From Leptospira ainlahdjerensis (GTDB taxonomy: Bacteria > Spirochaetota > Leptospiria > Leptospirales > Leptospiraceae), in contig NZ_JAFFPU010000006.1 in the NCBI RefSeq assembly GCF_016919175.1, positions 62,001 through 126,000 on the forward strand: 64,000 bases of DNA, written 5' to 3'. This document shows, in pieces, positions 18,001-26,479 of the stretch. Position 1 is the stretch's first letter, and every line of letters starts with the position of its first letter. The position numbers and the translations under genes were made by a program. The notes below the pieces were generated by a model, which worked only from the letters and a program-made list of their open reading frames with translations, did not search any database and had not been told where the DNA came from.

Positions 18001-18373
18001 AACTATTATCTATTGGGTGACGACAACCCTTGTCGCGGCAAACTACACTTTCGCCGCATACGCATATACGGTGCAAGGTCCGGAAGTCGTGGAAGGTATG
18101 ACCAAACTTGGTTATCCTCTTTACTTTGTGACCCTTCTCGGAGTTTGGAAACTCCTCGGTGCGATCGCAATCAGCGTCCCTAAATTTCCCCTTCTTAAAG
18201 AATGGGCCTATGCAGGTATGTTTATCAATCTCACATCCGCTTCCATTTCCAACGGCATTTCCGGTTTTGAAACAGTTCACATCGTGATGCCTCTCGTCGG
18301 TCTCTTGTTAGTCGCGGTTTCCTGGGCACTCCGTCCCGAAAGCAGAAGACTCTCCGGAGTCTGGAGTTTATAA
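17981..18373 (+). CDS. DoxX-like membrane protein
   Basis: The 130-residue product has four hydrophobic segments and the family-typical LGYPLYFVTLLGVWKLLGAIAI and LKEWAYAGMFINLTSA. AAGGAAATT precedes ATG 17981; the longer frame from 17915 lies within the regulator gene. DoxX-like proteins of this type commonly sit beside ArsR and SRPBCC genes. Their molecular role is poorly defined. It is one of three DoxX-type genes in this window. Confidence 0.8.
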   Translation: MNKEKIKTIIYWVTTTLVAANYTFAAYAYTVQGPEVVEGMTKLGYPLYFVTLLGVWKLLGAIAISVPKFPLLKEWAYAGMFINLTSASISNGISGFETVHIVMPLVGLLLVAVSWALRPESRRLSGVWSL

Positions 18374-18441
18374 GAAAATTCGAATCTATTCGAAACCCTC
18401 GGGAAAAAATCAAATTTAGAATTCCAAAAGGATCAATCAAA

Positions 18442-18927
18442 ATGGCTAACAAGGATCAGACGATAAACGAAGTTGTTATCACAAGAATTTTCGACGCACC
18501 GAGAGAACTCGTTTTCAAGGCCTGGACGGATCCGGAACATCTGATACGCTGGTGGGGGCCGAAAAATTTCACCTCTCCAGCGTGCCGACTCGACCTTCGA
18601 GTCGGAGGGAAATACGTCTTCGGAATGCGTTCTCCCGAAGGCCAGGAATTCTGGAGCACCGGAATCTTTCGTGAAATCGTAATTCCTGAAAAACTCGTTT
18701 ATACGGATTCATTCGCTGACGAAAAAGGAAATCAGGTCCCGGCGTCTCATTACGGATTCACTGGAGAATTTCCGGAAGAAACAACCGTCTCTCTGACTTT
18801 CGAAACTGTCGGTGATAAGACAAAACTTACTTTGAGACATATCGGACTTCCTAAAGGCGAGATCAGCGAAATGACCAAGGCTAGCTGGAACGAGATGGTC
18901 GATAAACTTGATGAAAGTTTACAATAA
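18442..18927 (+). CDS. SRPBCC (AHSA1-type) protein, cluster member 1
   Basis: The 161-residue single-domain protein starts with the signature ITRIFDAPRELVFKAWTDP followed by IRWWGPKNF and RVGGKYVFGM, and ends with a conserved helix WNEMVDKLDESL. This is the START-like helix-grip fold of the AHSA1/activator of Hsp90 ATPase homologue group, which binds hydrophobic ligands. An AAGGATC site precedes the ATG. Three further proteins with the same APRELVxKxWT signature follow, indicating tandem duplication. Confidence 0.85.
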   Translation: MANKDQTINEVVITRIFDAPRELVFKAWTDPEHLIRWWGPKNFTSPACRLDLRVGGKYVFGMRSPEGQEFWSTGIFREIVIPEKLVYTDSFADEKGNQVPASHYGFTGEFPEETTVSLTFETVGDKTKLTLRHIGLPKGEISEMTKASWNEMVDKLDESLQ

Positions 18928-18974
18928 TCTTTGGCTGCCTTTTGATCGGATCCAAAACCTAAGCGGAGTTAACG

Positions 18975-19460
18975 ATGAACCTATCGAACCATAACAAATC
19001 AAACACGAAGGATCGTGAGATTACCGCCTCACGCGTGTTTGACGCCCCGAGAGAGCTGGTCTGGAAGGTCTGGACCGACCCGAATCACATCGGCAAATGG
19101 TGGGGACCGAACGGCTTTACGAATACGATCGAAACGATGGAAGTAAAACCGGGCGGCATCTGGAAACTCATCATGCACGGACCGGACGGAACGGATTATC
19201 CGAATCGAATCGTTTATATCGAAGTAGTAAAGCCGGAACGTCTCGTTTACAAACACGGCTCGGACTTGGAAGATCACCCCGGCGATTTTCACGTAACCGT
19301 AACCTTCGAAGAAGAAAACGGTAAAACAAGACTAACGATGCTTTCCCTATTCCAGACTGCGGCCGCTCGCGACGAAGTCGTAGAAAAGTATGGAGCAATC
19401 GAAGGTATGAATCAAACTCTCGACAGACTCAGAAACTATCTAACGAAGATAGCAAATTAA
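18975..19460 (+). CDS. SRPBCC (AHSA1-type) protein, cluster member 2
   Basis: The 161-residue product has FDAPRELVWKVWTDP, GKWWGPNGF and GGIWKLIMHGPDGTDYPN, with a final helix GMNQTLDRLRNYL. It is most similar by eye to member 5 at 20600-21064, which also has the WKxxMHGPDG stretch, so those two form a sub-pair. CGGAG precedes the ATG. The ligand is unknown. Confidence 0.85.
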   Translation: MNLSNHNKSNTKDREITASRVFDAPRELVWKVWTDPNHIGKWWGPNGFTNTIETMEVKPGGIWKLIMHGPDGTDYPNRIVYIEVVKPERLVYKHGSDLEDHPGDFHVTVTFEEENGKTRLTMLSLFQTAAARDEVVEKYGAIEGMNQTLDRLRNYLTKIAN

Positions 19461-19475
19461 TAAACGGAGAATTGT

Positions 19476-20024
19476 ATGTCTATGTTAAAACTCATTCTAC
19501 TTTCCATCGCCGGTCTTTTGATCGTCGTAATCGCGATTCTACTTTTGATCGCAAGCATGAAGCCGGACGATTTTCGCTATCAAAGATCGATTTCTATCCA
19601 AGCGTCGCCTGAAAAAATTTTTCCTTTGATCAACGACTTTCATACGTGGGCGCAATGGTCTCCTTGGGAAAAAGTGGATCCTTCCATGAAAAGAACATAC
19701 GGCGGTCCCGTAAACGGAGTTGGTACGATCTACGAATGGGACGGTGATAAAAACATCGGGAAAGGCCGAATGGAAATTACGAACTCGATCCCTTCTTCTA
19801 AAATTACGATTCAACTGGATTTTATGGCTCCCTTCGAAGCACACAACACCGCGGAATTCACCTTGGAAAAAAAGGGCGATTCCACTCAGGTCACATGGGT
19901 CATGTTTGGAAAGAATCAGCTCATTTCCAAGATTATGAGCATATTCTTAAATATGGACGAAATGATCGGCAAACAATTCGAAACCGGTTTGAATAATCTA
20001 AAAACGATAGGCGAAAGAAAATAA
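19476..20024 (+). CDS. SRPBCC polyketide-cyclase-type protein with membrane anchor, member 3
   Basis: The 182-residue product differs from its neighbours: residues 5-25 form one hydrophobic segment (LILLSIAGLLIVVIAILLL), then the cyclase2-like domain begins at FRYQRSISIQASPEKIFPLI with WAQWSPWEKVDPSMKRTY. It lacks the APRELV signature. The closest relative in the window is the minus-strand protein at 24363-24905, which has the same anchor and the WxxWSxxDPNMKKS pattern. CGGAGA precedes the ATG; the next gene starts directly after its stop. Confidence 0.83.
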   Translation: MSMLKLILLSIAGLLIVVIAILLLIASMKPDDFRYQRSISIQASPEKIFPLINDFHTWAQWSPWEKVDPSMKRTYGGPVNGVGTIYEWDGDKNIGKGRMEITNSIPSSKITIQLDFMAPFEAHNTAEFTLEKKGDSTQVTWVMFGKNQLISKIMSIFLNMDEMIGKQFETGLNNLKTIGERK

Positions 20025-20531
20025 ATGAACGAAAATAACATTACAATTCCTGAATTTACTCTTTTAAGGACCTTCAACGCTCCGCGTGAACTCGTCTGGA
20101 AAGCCTGGACTGAACCGGCGAGACTCGCCGAATGGTGGGGACCGAAAGGACTTACGATGGGGGTGGCTCATCTGGATCTGAGACCGGGCGGTTTGTTTCA
20201 TTATAGCATGAAAACTCCGACCGGTGAAGTGATGTGGGGAAGATTCATTTACAAAGAAATCACCCCTCCCGAAAAACTTATGTTCGTCGTATCCTTTTCC
20301 GATGAGAACGCCGGAATGGTCCGTCATCCGATGGCGGAAGGATGGCCCCTGGAGATTCTCAATACCGTAGTTTTCACTGAAGAAAAAGGGAAAACTACTC
20401 TGCTCCTGAAAGGATCGCCGATAAACGCTTCACCGGAAGAAATCAAGATTTTTGGGGATAACTTTCCGTCGATGGATCAAGGTTTCACGGGAACTCTGGA
20501 TCAACTCGAAACGTATCTTGCGAAACAGTAA
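20025..20531 (+). CDS. SRPBCC (AHSA1-type) protein, cluster member 4
   Basis: The ATG follows the preceding stop codon with no gap, suggesting translational coupling. The 168-residue product has FNAPRELVWKAWTEP, AEWWGPKGL and RPGGLFHYSMKTPTG, then a C-terminal helix GFTGTLDQLETYL. It is a START-like ligand-binding protein of the same tandem family as members 1, 2 and 5. Confidence 0.85.
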   Translation: MNENNITIPEFTLLRTFNAPRELVWKAWTEPARLAEWWGPKGLTMGVAHLDLRPGGLFHYSMKTPTGEVMWGRFIYKEITPPEKLMFVVSFSDENAGMVRHPMAEGWPLEILNTVVFTEEKGKTTLLLKGSPINASPEEIKIFGDNFPSMDQGFTGTLDQLETYLAKQ

Positions 20532-20599
20532 ATTAGAGAAACGGAATGTGGGTCGTTCAAATACTTTTTCAAGGAAGCCCGCGTCAGGAGAATCAAACT

Positions 20600-21064
20600 A
20601 TGAAAAAAAACGAACCGCTTTCCTGCACGATCTTGGAAAAGGGAATCGTAAGCAGACGTATATTGGATGCGCCGAGAGAACTCGTTTTTAAGGCATGGAC
20701 CGAAGCCGATCATTTAAAACTTTGGTGGGGGCCCAAAGGATTCACGAACACGTTTCACGAATTCGATCCAAGACCGGGAGGCAACTGGAAATTTGTGATG
20801 CACGGACCGGACGGCAAAGACTATGAAAACCACAGCGTCTTTGTCGAGATTCTTAAACCGGAACGAATTCTATTCGAACACGTATCACAACATCACTACA
20901 TAGCCACGATTCTTTTTGAAGAAGTCGAAAACCGAACTCGTGTAGATTTTAAAATGGTTTTCGATACTTCGGAGGAATTCGATAGAATCAAAGAATATAT
21001 CGCCGTAGGGAACGAACAAAACTTCGACAGATTGGAAGAAGTGCTCGCGAGAATGATGGGTTGA
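20600..21064 (+). CDS. SRPBCC (AHSA1-type) protein, cluster member 5
   Basis: CAGGAG precedes ATG 20600; the longer frame from 20546 is not supported. The 154-residue product has LDAPRELVFKAWTEA, KLWWGPKGF and GGNWKFVMHGPDGKDY, with a final helix EQNFDRLEEVL. It shares the WKxxMHGPDG element with member 2. The tandem order and shared motifs point to local duplication. Confidence 0.84.
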   Translation: MKKNEPLSCTILEKGIVSRRILDAPRELVFKAWTEADHLKLWWGPKGFTNTFHEFDPRPGGNWKFVMHGPDGKDYENHSVFVEILKPERILFEHVSQHHYIATILFEEVENRTRVDFKMVFDTSEEFDRIKEYIAVGNEQNFDRLEEVLARMMG

Positions 21065-21154
21065 TCCGTTCTCCAAAAATCAGTTTCCTTGAAACCTAGG
21101 CCGTTACTGGAATACATTTTAATTCTTGAATAAAATGCGATTTGGAAGAAAGAA

Positions 21155-21709
21155 GTGAGAAGAATTATTTTTCAAATGATGGTTTCCGTAGACGGATACT
21201 TCGAGGGACCGAACAAAGAAATCGACTGGCATCTCGTCGACGATGAATTCAACGAATACGCATTCGATTTTCTAAATCAAATCGACACTCTTTTGTTCGG
21301 AAGAATCACCTACGAACTTATGGAGAATTATTGGACTTCGGAAGAAGCGATCGAGAACGATCCGCAAGTCGCCCAAAGGATGAACGACGTTGAAAAAGTT
21401 GTGGTCTCCCGCACGCTCAAAAATCCGAAATGGAAGAATTCCAAACTGATTCAAGGGGATCTCGAAAAAGAGATCCGAAAGATCAAACAACAAACGGGAA
21501 AAAATATCGCGATCTTCGGAAGTTCCGATCTCACACTTCCTCTGATACGAGCCGGATTGATCGATGAATTCAGAATTCTTATCAACCCAATCCTTTTAGG
21601 AAAAGGAAAATCTTTGTTTCAGGGGTTACCTGAAGCTCAGAAGCTAAAATTAGAACAAACAAAAATATTCAAATCCGGTAATGTATTTCTAAGTTATCGG
21701 CCGATTTAA
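21155..21709 (+). CDS. RibD C-terminal/DHFR-like reductase
   Basis: The 184-residue product starts at GTG 21155 with GGAAGAAAG upstream. It shows the family features MMVSVDGYFEGPN at the N-terminus, LLFGRITYELM, and a C-terminal nucleotide-binding stretch IAIFGSSDLTLPLIRAGLIDE followed by INPILLGKGKSLF. These proteins reduce pteridine or pyrimidine-like substrates with NADPH, but the substrate of this stand-alone subgroup is unknown. It lies directly before the MFS exporter gene on the same strand. Confidence 0.85.
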   Translation: MRRIIFQMMVSVDGYFEGPNKEIDWHLVDDEFNEYAFDFLNQIDTLLFGRITYELMENYWTSEEAIENDPQVAQRMNDVEKVVVSRTLKNPKWKNSKLIQGDLEKEIRKIKQQTGKNIAIFGSSDLTLPLIRAGLIDEFRILINPILLGKGKSLFQGLPEAQKLKLEQTKIFKSGNVFLSYRPI

Positions 21710-21717
21710 GAAAAAAA

Positions 21718-23250
21718 ATGAATCAGACAAACATCAACTCAAACCTCGCCGGAAAAAAAGAATGGATCGGCTTAGCGGTGATCGCTCTACCCTGTCTCCT
21801 TTATGCAATGGATCTCACAGTTCTTTATCTTGCAGTTCCACATTTGACGGAAGACTTAAAACCGTCCGGCTCCCAGCTTCTTTGGATCGTTGACATCTAC
21901 GGCTTTTTAGTGGCCGGTTTTTTAGTAACGATGGGAACCTTAGGGGATCGAATCGGAAGAAGAAAACTTCTTATGATCGGGGCATTCGCATTCGGCGTAG
22001 CTTCCGTTCTCGCCGCGTTTTCAAAAACCGCGGAAATGCTGATCGCAACCCGCGCCTTACTCGGAATCACCGCCGCGACTTTAGCGCCCTCCACTCTATC
22101 ATTGATTCGTAATATGTTTTTGGACGCGAATCAGAGGACGGTTGCGATTGGAATCTGGGGAACAAGTTTTTCCATCGGGGGCGCCATCGGACCCTTGATC
22201 GGAGGATTGTTACTCGAACATTTCTGGTGGGGATCCGTGTTCCTTCTGAGCGTCCCGGTTATGATTCTTCTTTTGATCGTCGGCCCTAAACTTTTACCTG
22301 AATTTAAGGATCCGAACGCCGGAAGTTTGGATGTTCTAAGCGCGGTTCTTTCTTTGGTATCGGTTCTATCGATCATCTTCGGATTAAAACAAGTCGCGGA
22401 ATACGGATGGGGAATCCTATCTCTTCTTTCCATCACCTTAGGATTGTTTGTTGGAACGGTTTTTATCCGCAGACAAAAACGATTGAAGGATCCGATGATC
22501 GACCTCGAGCTGTTCAAGGTTCCGGCTTTCAGTGCGGCGCTCATCGCAAACAGTCTTACGATTTTTGTCGGGTTGGGAAGTTTTCTATTCTTAGCTCAAT
22601 ATCTTCAACTCGTACTCGGCTTATCTCCGATGGAAGCGGGACTTTGGACTCTACCGTCCGCGGCGGGAAATGTGGCGGGTTCGATGACCGTGCCGATGCT
22701 CGTAAGAAAAATACGTCCCGTCTTCGTCGTAGCGGGAGGTTTGATTCTAACCGTGATCGGAATGTCCCTCTACTCTCTGGTCAACGAAGAGAGCGGTTTG
22801 GTTTACATCGTCGTCGGATCGGTAATTCTTTCATTAGGAATTTGTTCAGTAGTCATCATCGGAACCGATATCATCGTCGGCTCCGCACCGCCTGAAAAAG
22901 CCGGCGCGGCCGCGTCCATCTCCGAAACCGGAGCCGAGTTCGGAGGTGTACTCGGAATCGCGGTTCTGGGAAGTATCGGGACCGCAGTTTACAAAAATCA
23001 GATGAAAGGCATTCTACCGGAAGGGATCTCTCCGCAATCCGTAGAGGCGGCCCAAGGCACGTTAGGCGCAGCGGTTGCGATCGCGAAAGAATTGCCGGAA
23101 CATTTAGGCAACGCTCTTCTCATTCCCGCCAAACAAGCGTTTACCGAATCGTTTCAGTTGGTTTCCATCCTTTGTGCGGCCATCGCCTTTGTCTTAGCGA
23201 TCACGGTGATCGTCTTACGCAAAAGTTTGGGGAAAGGAGAAGAAGTATGA
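21718..23250 (+). CDS. MFS transporter, DHA2 (14-TM drug:H+ antiporter) family
   Basis: The 510-residue membrane protein shows the DHA2 motifs: DLTVLYLAVPHLTEDL in TM1, LWIVDIYGFLVAGFLVTMGTLGDRIGRRK in TM2 and its cytoplasmic loop, and GAAIGPLIGG-like motif C (GGAIGPLIGGLL) in TM5. About 14 membrane segments are expected, as in QacA/SmvA exporters. It starts 9 bases after the reductase gene, with a weak ribosome-binding site, so the two are probably co-transcribed. It may export a toxic organic compound, which is an inference from the family. Confidence 0.88.
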   Translation: MNQTNINSNLAGKKEWIGLAVIALPCLLYAMDLTVLYLAVPHLTEDLKPSGSQLLWIVDIYGFLVAGFLVTMGTLGDRIGRRKLLMIGAFAFGVASVLAAFSKTAEMLIATRALLGITAATLAPSTLSLIRNMFLDANQRTVAIGIWGTSFSIGGAIGPLIGGLLLEHFWWGSVFLLSVPVMILLLIVGPKLLPEFKDPNAGSLDVLSAVLSLVSVLSIIFGLKQVAEYGWGILSLLSITLGLFVGTVFIRRQKRLKDPMIDLELFKVPAFSAALIANSLTIFVGLGSFLFLAQYLQLVLGLSPMEAGLWTLPSAAGNVAGSMTVPMLVRKIRPVFVVAGGLILTVIGMSLYSLVNEESGLVYIVVGSVILSLGICSVVIIGTDIIVGSAPPEKAGAAASISETGAEFGGVLGIAVLGSIGTAVYKNQMKGILPEGISPQSVEAAQGTLGAAVAIAKELPEHLGNALLIPAKQAFTESFQLVSILCAAIAFVLAITVIVLRKSLGKGEEV

Positions 23251-23850
23251 ATCCTAAGAATCCGGTTCTTTCGGAAGTTCCGGAAAAAACTCCAGTTCTT
23301 GCGCGGATTTTCGATACTCCTAAGAATCGAGCCTTTCCCGTCCGGAAACACCGGGGCCGGTCATACTTGTGATTATCGAGAAACATCTCACGAACCCGAA
23401 CCGCAAAACCGACCTATCTGCGGAAGGATCCGATTCTTACATTACACGATCTTCCGAGGGATTCAGCTTTTCGATTAAGGAAACTTTTTTCGATAAAATT
23501 CTTTATAAAAAATCCTTCATACGAAGCCTTCGAGCAAACGTTCGAAAGAATCTAAGAGGAGAATAAAAAGCCAAATGAGAGTTCTAAAAAAGAAAGACTC
23601 GAATTCAAAATCCTTCGCAAGAACGGTCTAAGGAAAAAATGAAAGCGGAAATAGACATGCAGACTTCGAAGATTCTTTCGGAAAAGACCTCCTTTCAAAA
23701 AAAGGAGACGGGAAAACTTTTGTTTCATCCGGCTTTTGTAAAAAACGAAAACCAACTCGTGAAAAACTCCCGAAAAGAAATGAAAGAAGATTACATTTCT
23801 ATGATACAATCGCTTTTATTTTAAACGAATGGAAATTCTAAGGATTTAAA
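23251..23850. other. 600-base region with only doubtful short ORFs
   Basis: A 41-codon frame beginning at 23247 overlaps the MFS stop as ATGA and ends at 23372, and a 61-codon frame is listed separately. Neither matches a known family. The region is AT-rich and otherwise shows no repeat or RNA structure that I recognise. Confidence 0.4.
23639..23824 (+). CDS. Possible small hypothetical protein
   Basis: An ATG with AAGGA five bases upstream opens a 61-codon frame encoding a lysine-rich, soluble-looking product (MKAEIDMQTSKILSEK...). It is co-directional with the flanking genes, and its stop lies 26 bases before the DoxX gene. No family is recognised, and it could be chance. Confidence 0.3.
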   Translation: MKAEIDMQTSKILSEKTSFQKKETGKLLFHPAFVKNENQLVKNSRKEMKEDYISMIQSLLF

Positions 23851-24267
23851 ATGAAAGAAAAAATTTTAGGACTTAAGCCCATAAGCACGGATTTTGCCGC
23901 GCTTTTACTCAGGCTGATTTTCGGAGGACTTTTTATCCACTTCGGCTACACAAAACTGATCGGTTTTGATCAGATGTTACCCTTGTTTCCGGATCTAATC
24001 GGGATAGGATCCAAAACTTCGCTGATTCTCGTGGTCTTCGCGGAATTCTTTTGCGGAATTTTCGTAACCCTCGGTTTCGTGACTCGTTTAACGGTGATTC
24101 CAATTTTTATAACCATGTTCGTCGCGTTTTTTATAGCGCACGCGAACGATCCGTTTCAAATAAAAAGTTTGTCCTTCACTTATCTTTTGGTCTCGATTGT
24201 TGTGTTCGTTTTGGGGAGCGGAAAATTCTCCTTGGATCGATACGTTCTCTCTGAATCTAAAAGATAA
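23851..24267 (+). CDS. DoxX-family membrane protein
   Basis: The 138-residue product has four membrane segments and typical DoxX sequence: LLLRLIFGGLFIHFGYTKLIGF at the start, PDLIGIG, FAEFFCGIFVTLGFVTRL, and a final segment ending LGSGKFSLDRYV. AAGGATTT precedes the ATG. In some bacteria DoxX works with a thiol oxidoreductase in redox stress, but no such partner is adjacent. A hairpin follows, ending the plus-strand cluster. Confidence 0.85.
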   Translation: MKEKILGLKPISTDFAALLLRLIFGGLFIHFGYTKLIGFDQMLPLFPDLIGIGSKTSLILVVFAEFFCGIFVTLGFVTRLTVIPIFITMFVAFFIAHANDPFQIKSLSFTYLLVSIVVFVLGSGKFSLDRYVLSESKR

Positions 24268-24297
24268 ATTTTAAAGAAGGAACTCCTTTTCAAAAAT

Positions 24298-24336
24298 GGG
24301 TGGAAATCGTTTCAAAAAAGAAAACGATCTCCGCCC
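24298..24336. terminator. Hairpin between convergent DoxX and SRPBCC genes
   Basis: GGGTGGAAATCGTTTC pairs with GAAAACGATCTCCGCCC with one bulge and two wobble-type positions. It lies between two convergent genes and probably serves transcription termination. There is no strong T-run on either side. Confidence 0.45.
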
Positions 24337-24362
24337 GGATACGAAAAAGATACAAAGAATTC

Positions 24363-24905
24363 TTATTTTTCCAGATTCGTCTTTAAGTTCTTAAGACTTT
24401 CATCCATATTATCGATGATTTCCTTTTGCTGATTCAAACAAACATTGACGACAAAGCTGATCACGGTCATAGGAAACGACATACGGTCGAACATTCCCAA
24501 AGAAACCTTAGTCTGGTTTTCTCCAACGGTTTGGGTCGTAATATAAGAAGTAAAACTCGCTTCGAAAGGTTTTTTAAAACGAAGTCGAGTTTCCAATCTT
24601 TCTCCGTCCACAATCTTGACGATTTCCTCGTCCGCCGTTCCAACTTCCGGATTTTCGCTTTCCCACGAACTCGTAAAACCGACGGTTCCATCCACTCCTT
24701 TGAAACTCTTTTTCATGTTGGGATCTTTTTTCGACCAAGCGTTCCATTGTTCGTGATTTTTTAAATATTGGATCTGATCAAAGACCGTTTTTTTCGGTTT
24801 GTTGATTGTTATTTCCCTTTCTATTTGAAAATCTTTCGGCGCAATCAAGGCAAGGACAACGACGAGCGCAACCAATCCGCCGGCGATGTATAATAAAATC
24901 TTCAT
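24363..24905 (-). CDS. SRPBCC polyketide-cyclase-type protein with membrane anchor
   Basis: The start at ATG 24905 has GGAGAATGG upstream; the longer frame is not supported. The 180-residue product begins with a hydrophobic anchor (ILLYIAGGLVALVVVLALIA) and continues with IEREITINKPKKTVFDQI and WNAWSKKDPNMKKSFKG. Length, anchor and motifs match the plus-strand protein at 19476-20024, so the two are paralogues on either side of the cluster. The ligand is unknown. Confidence 0.83.
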   Translation of the reverse strand: MKILLYIAGGLVALVVVLALIAPKDFQIEREITINKPKKTVFDQIQYLKNHEQWNAWSKKDPNMKKSFKGVDGTVGFTSSWESENPEVGTADEEIVKIVDGERLETRLRFKKPFEASFTSYITTQTVGENQTKVSLGMFDRMSFPMTVISFVVNVCLNQQKEIIDNMDESLKNLKTNLEK

Positions 24906-25241
24906 ATTCCATTCTCCGTTTTGCCCAATCCAATCCGACAACCAATCGATTGTAAATGAAAAAATCAGTGGGCAAAATCGAATGCGGTTTACGCTTCGTG
25001 ATCGATCGATTCTAAAAAGGCGATTCTTCCAAAACGAATCGTCCAATGCGGAAGCAAGACGAACCGACATTTCAGAGGCGGTCGCAGAAGTCGGAACGAG
25101 CTTAGACGATCACAAGGTTAGAACGTCAGACGTTTCAAGATTGGCGGGAATTTCCCGATCCGATGTGTTTCGTTTTTTGATAACAACGAAGTTTTTTGGG
25201 AAGCGTAAGAAGGACGATTCCCAAAGAAGCGGTCCTTCGAT
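24906..25241. other. Intergenic region without a recognisable gene
   Basis: It lies between two minus-strand genes and should contain the promoter of the anchored SRPBCC protein. Long open frames cross it on both strands, but they extend into the neighbouring genes as shadows and match nothing known. Confidence 0.45.
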
Positions 25242-26246
25242 TCAGAAATTCAACGAGCGGATTCTTCTCACCAATTCCTTGGGTTTCACCAGCTCCCAAC
25301 GAGGGACGAGTTTTTCTTCCTGTCCGACAACTGCTTCTTGAGTCCAGATCTGCCAGCGTGTAGCGCCGGATCGTCTCAGTGCGTAGAGAATCGCTTTTTC
25401 TCCGGGAGGAAGATTGGGAAAAACGATATGATTGGACGAATCCCTATACGCAGGCATCACCGAACGAATCGAAGGTATGATCAATTGATAAGCGGTTTCT
25501 TCTTCCAAAGAGGGATAATTCGCTTCTACGTTCAGAGAAACCAGACGAGTCCCCATAGAAAGAAATCGATCACAGTTAATCCAACCGAGCGTCAAGATCG
25601 GAAAAAAAACCGGCTTTGTCTTTCCCGATACGATTAAAACCTCTTCCGTAAGACGCATTTCTAAGCGATCGTTCGGTTGTGTCGCGGTCTGATTCTTGGA
25701 CAACGAAGGTTGATTAGATTCAAAATTCACCTTTGACACGTTAGTCGCCTTTGATACTTCCGTAGACCAATCCACGATTCCTTCTTTGGTTTTGTTACCG
25801 TAAAAAATTTTAAAACCGGGTTCGATCGTTCCGTTAAAGGAAACCTTAGGAGGTTTTTGGGGATTCACATTCGCCTGAATTCCGGATTCCACAAACGCAT
25901 TTAGAAGAATCATCCCCTTTGTCTGAATCGGTCGTCCGAGGGAGGCGGTGGTCAAACCCGATAAAAGAATATCTTCACTTTTATAATATTCGGAAACTTC
26001 AATACGAACGGAAGTCGAAATAGGATTTCCATCGGTATCCACAAGACTCCCGGCTGGGAATTGAATCTTTGTTCCTTCGTCGGCTTCGATCTCGGAATCT
26101 TTTTTTAGATCGATAACGAAGATCTGCGTCTGTTTGTAACGGGAAGTTCCGATCCATTCCTCTCGTTGAGAAGAGATAAGACGCTCCCAACTCGCACAAT
26201 TCAAAACTACAAACGAAAGAAGAATCCAAACGATCCGAATACTCAT
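25242..26246 (-). CDS. Putative lipoprotein of unknown function
   Basis: The 334-residue product has a signal peptide with lipobox SFVVLNC. The mature part contains a beta-rich stretch from about residue 50 to 125: IEADEGTKIQFPAGSLVD, then GNPISTSVRIEVSEYY and GLTTASLGRPIQTKGMILLNAF. This looks like the ZU5-like/adhesion-associated beta-sandwich segment seen in surface proteins of other bacteria, which is an inference from pattern only. The C-terminus reads as another beta domain with LPPGEKAILYALRR. The ATG has GAGG upstream. Its cellular role is unknown. Confidence 0.7.
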   Translation of the reverse strand: MSIRIVWILLSFVVLNCASWERLISSQREEWIGTSRYKQTQIFVIDLKKDSEIEADEGTKIQFPAGSLVDTDGNPISTSVRIEVSEYYKSEDILLSGLTTASLGRPIQTKGMILLNAFVESGIQANVNPQKPPKVSFNGTIEPGFKIFYGNKTKEGIVDWSTEVSKATNVSKVNFESNQPSLSKNQTATQPNDRLEMRLTEEVLIVSGKTKPVFFPILTLGWINCDRFLSMGTRLVSLNVEANYPSLEEETAYQLIIPSIRSVMPAYRDSSNHIVFPNLPPGEKAILYALRRSGATRWQIWTQEAVVGQEEKLVPRWELVKPKELVRRIRSLNF

Positions 26247-26479
26247 AATTACCTCTGTTTCTAATTGGTATCGTGCCCGCTTTTAAGACAGACAAAATTC
26301 CCTTTAAAAAAGAGATTTCGAAATTTATTTCCAAACGTTAAAAAGAAAGAATCGAATGGCCGTACACCGGCTGTTTCGGAATAGAACTTCGATCGTTTCG
26401 GGAAATTAGCTCTTTCCGAAAAATCATACGATTCGAAATCACAGTCAGAAAACGACGAAAGAGATTATTAAAGAATCGT

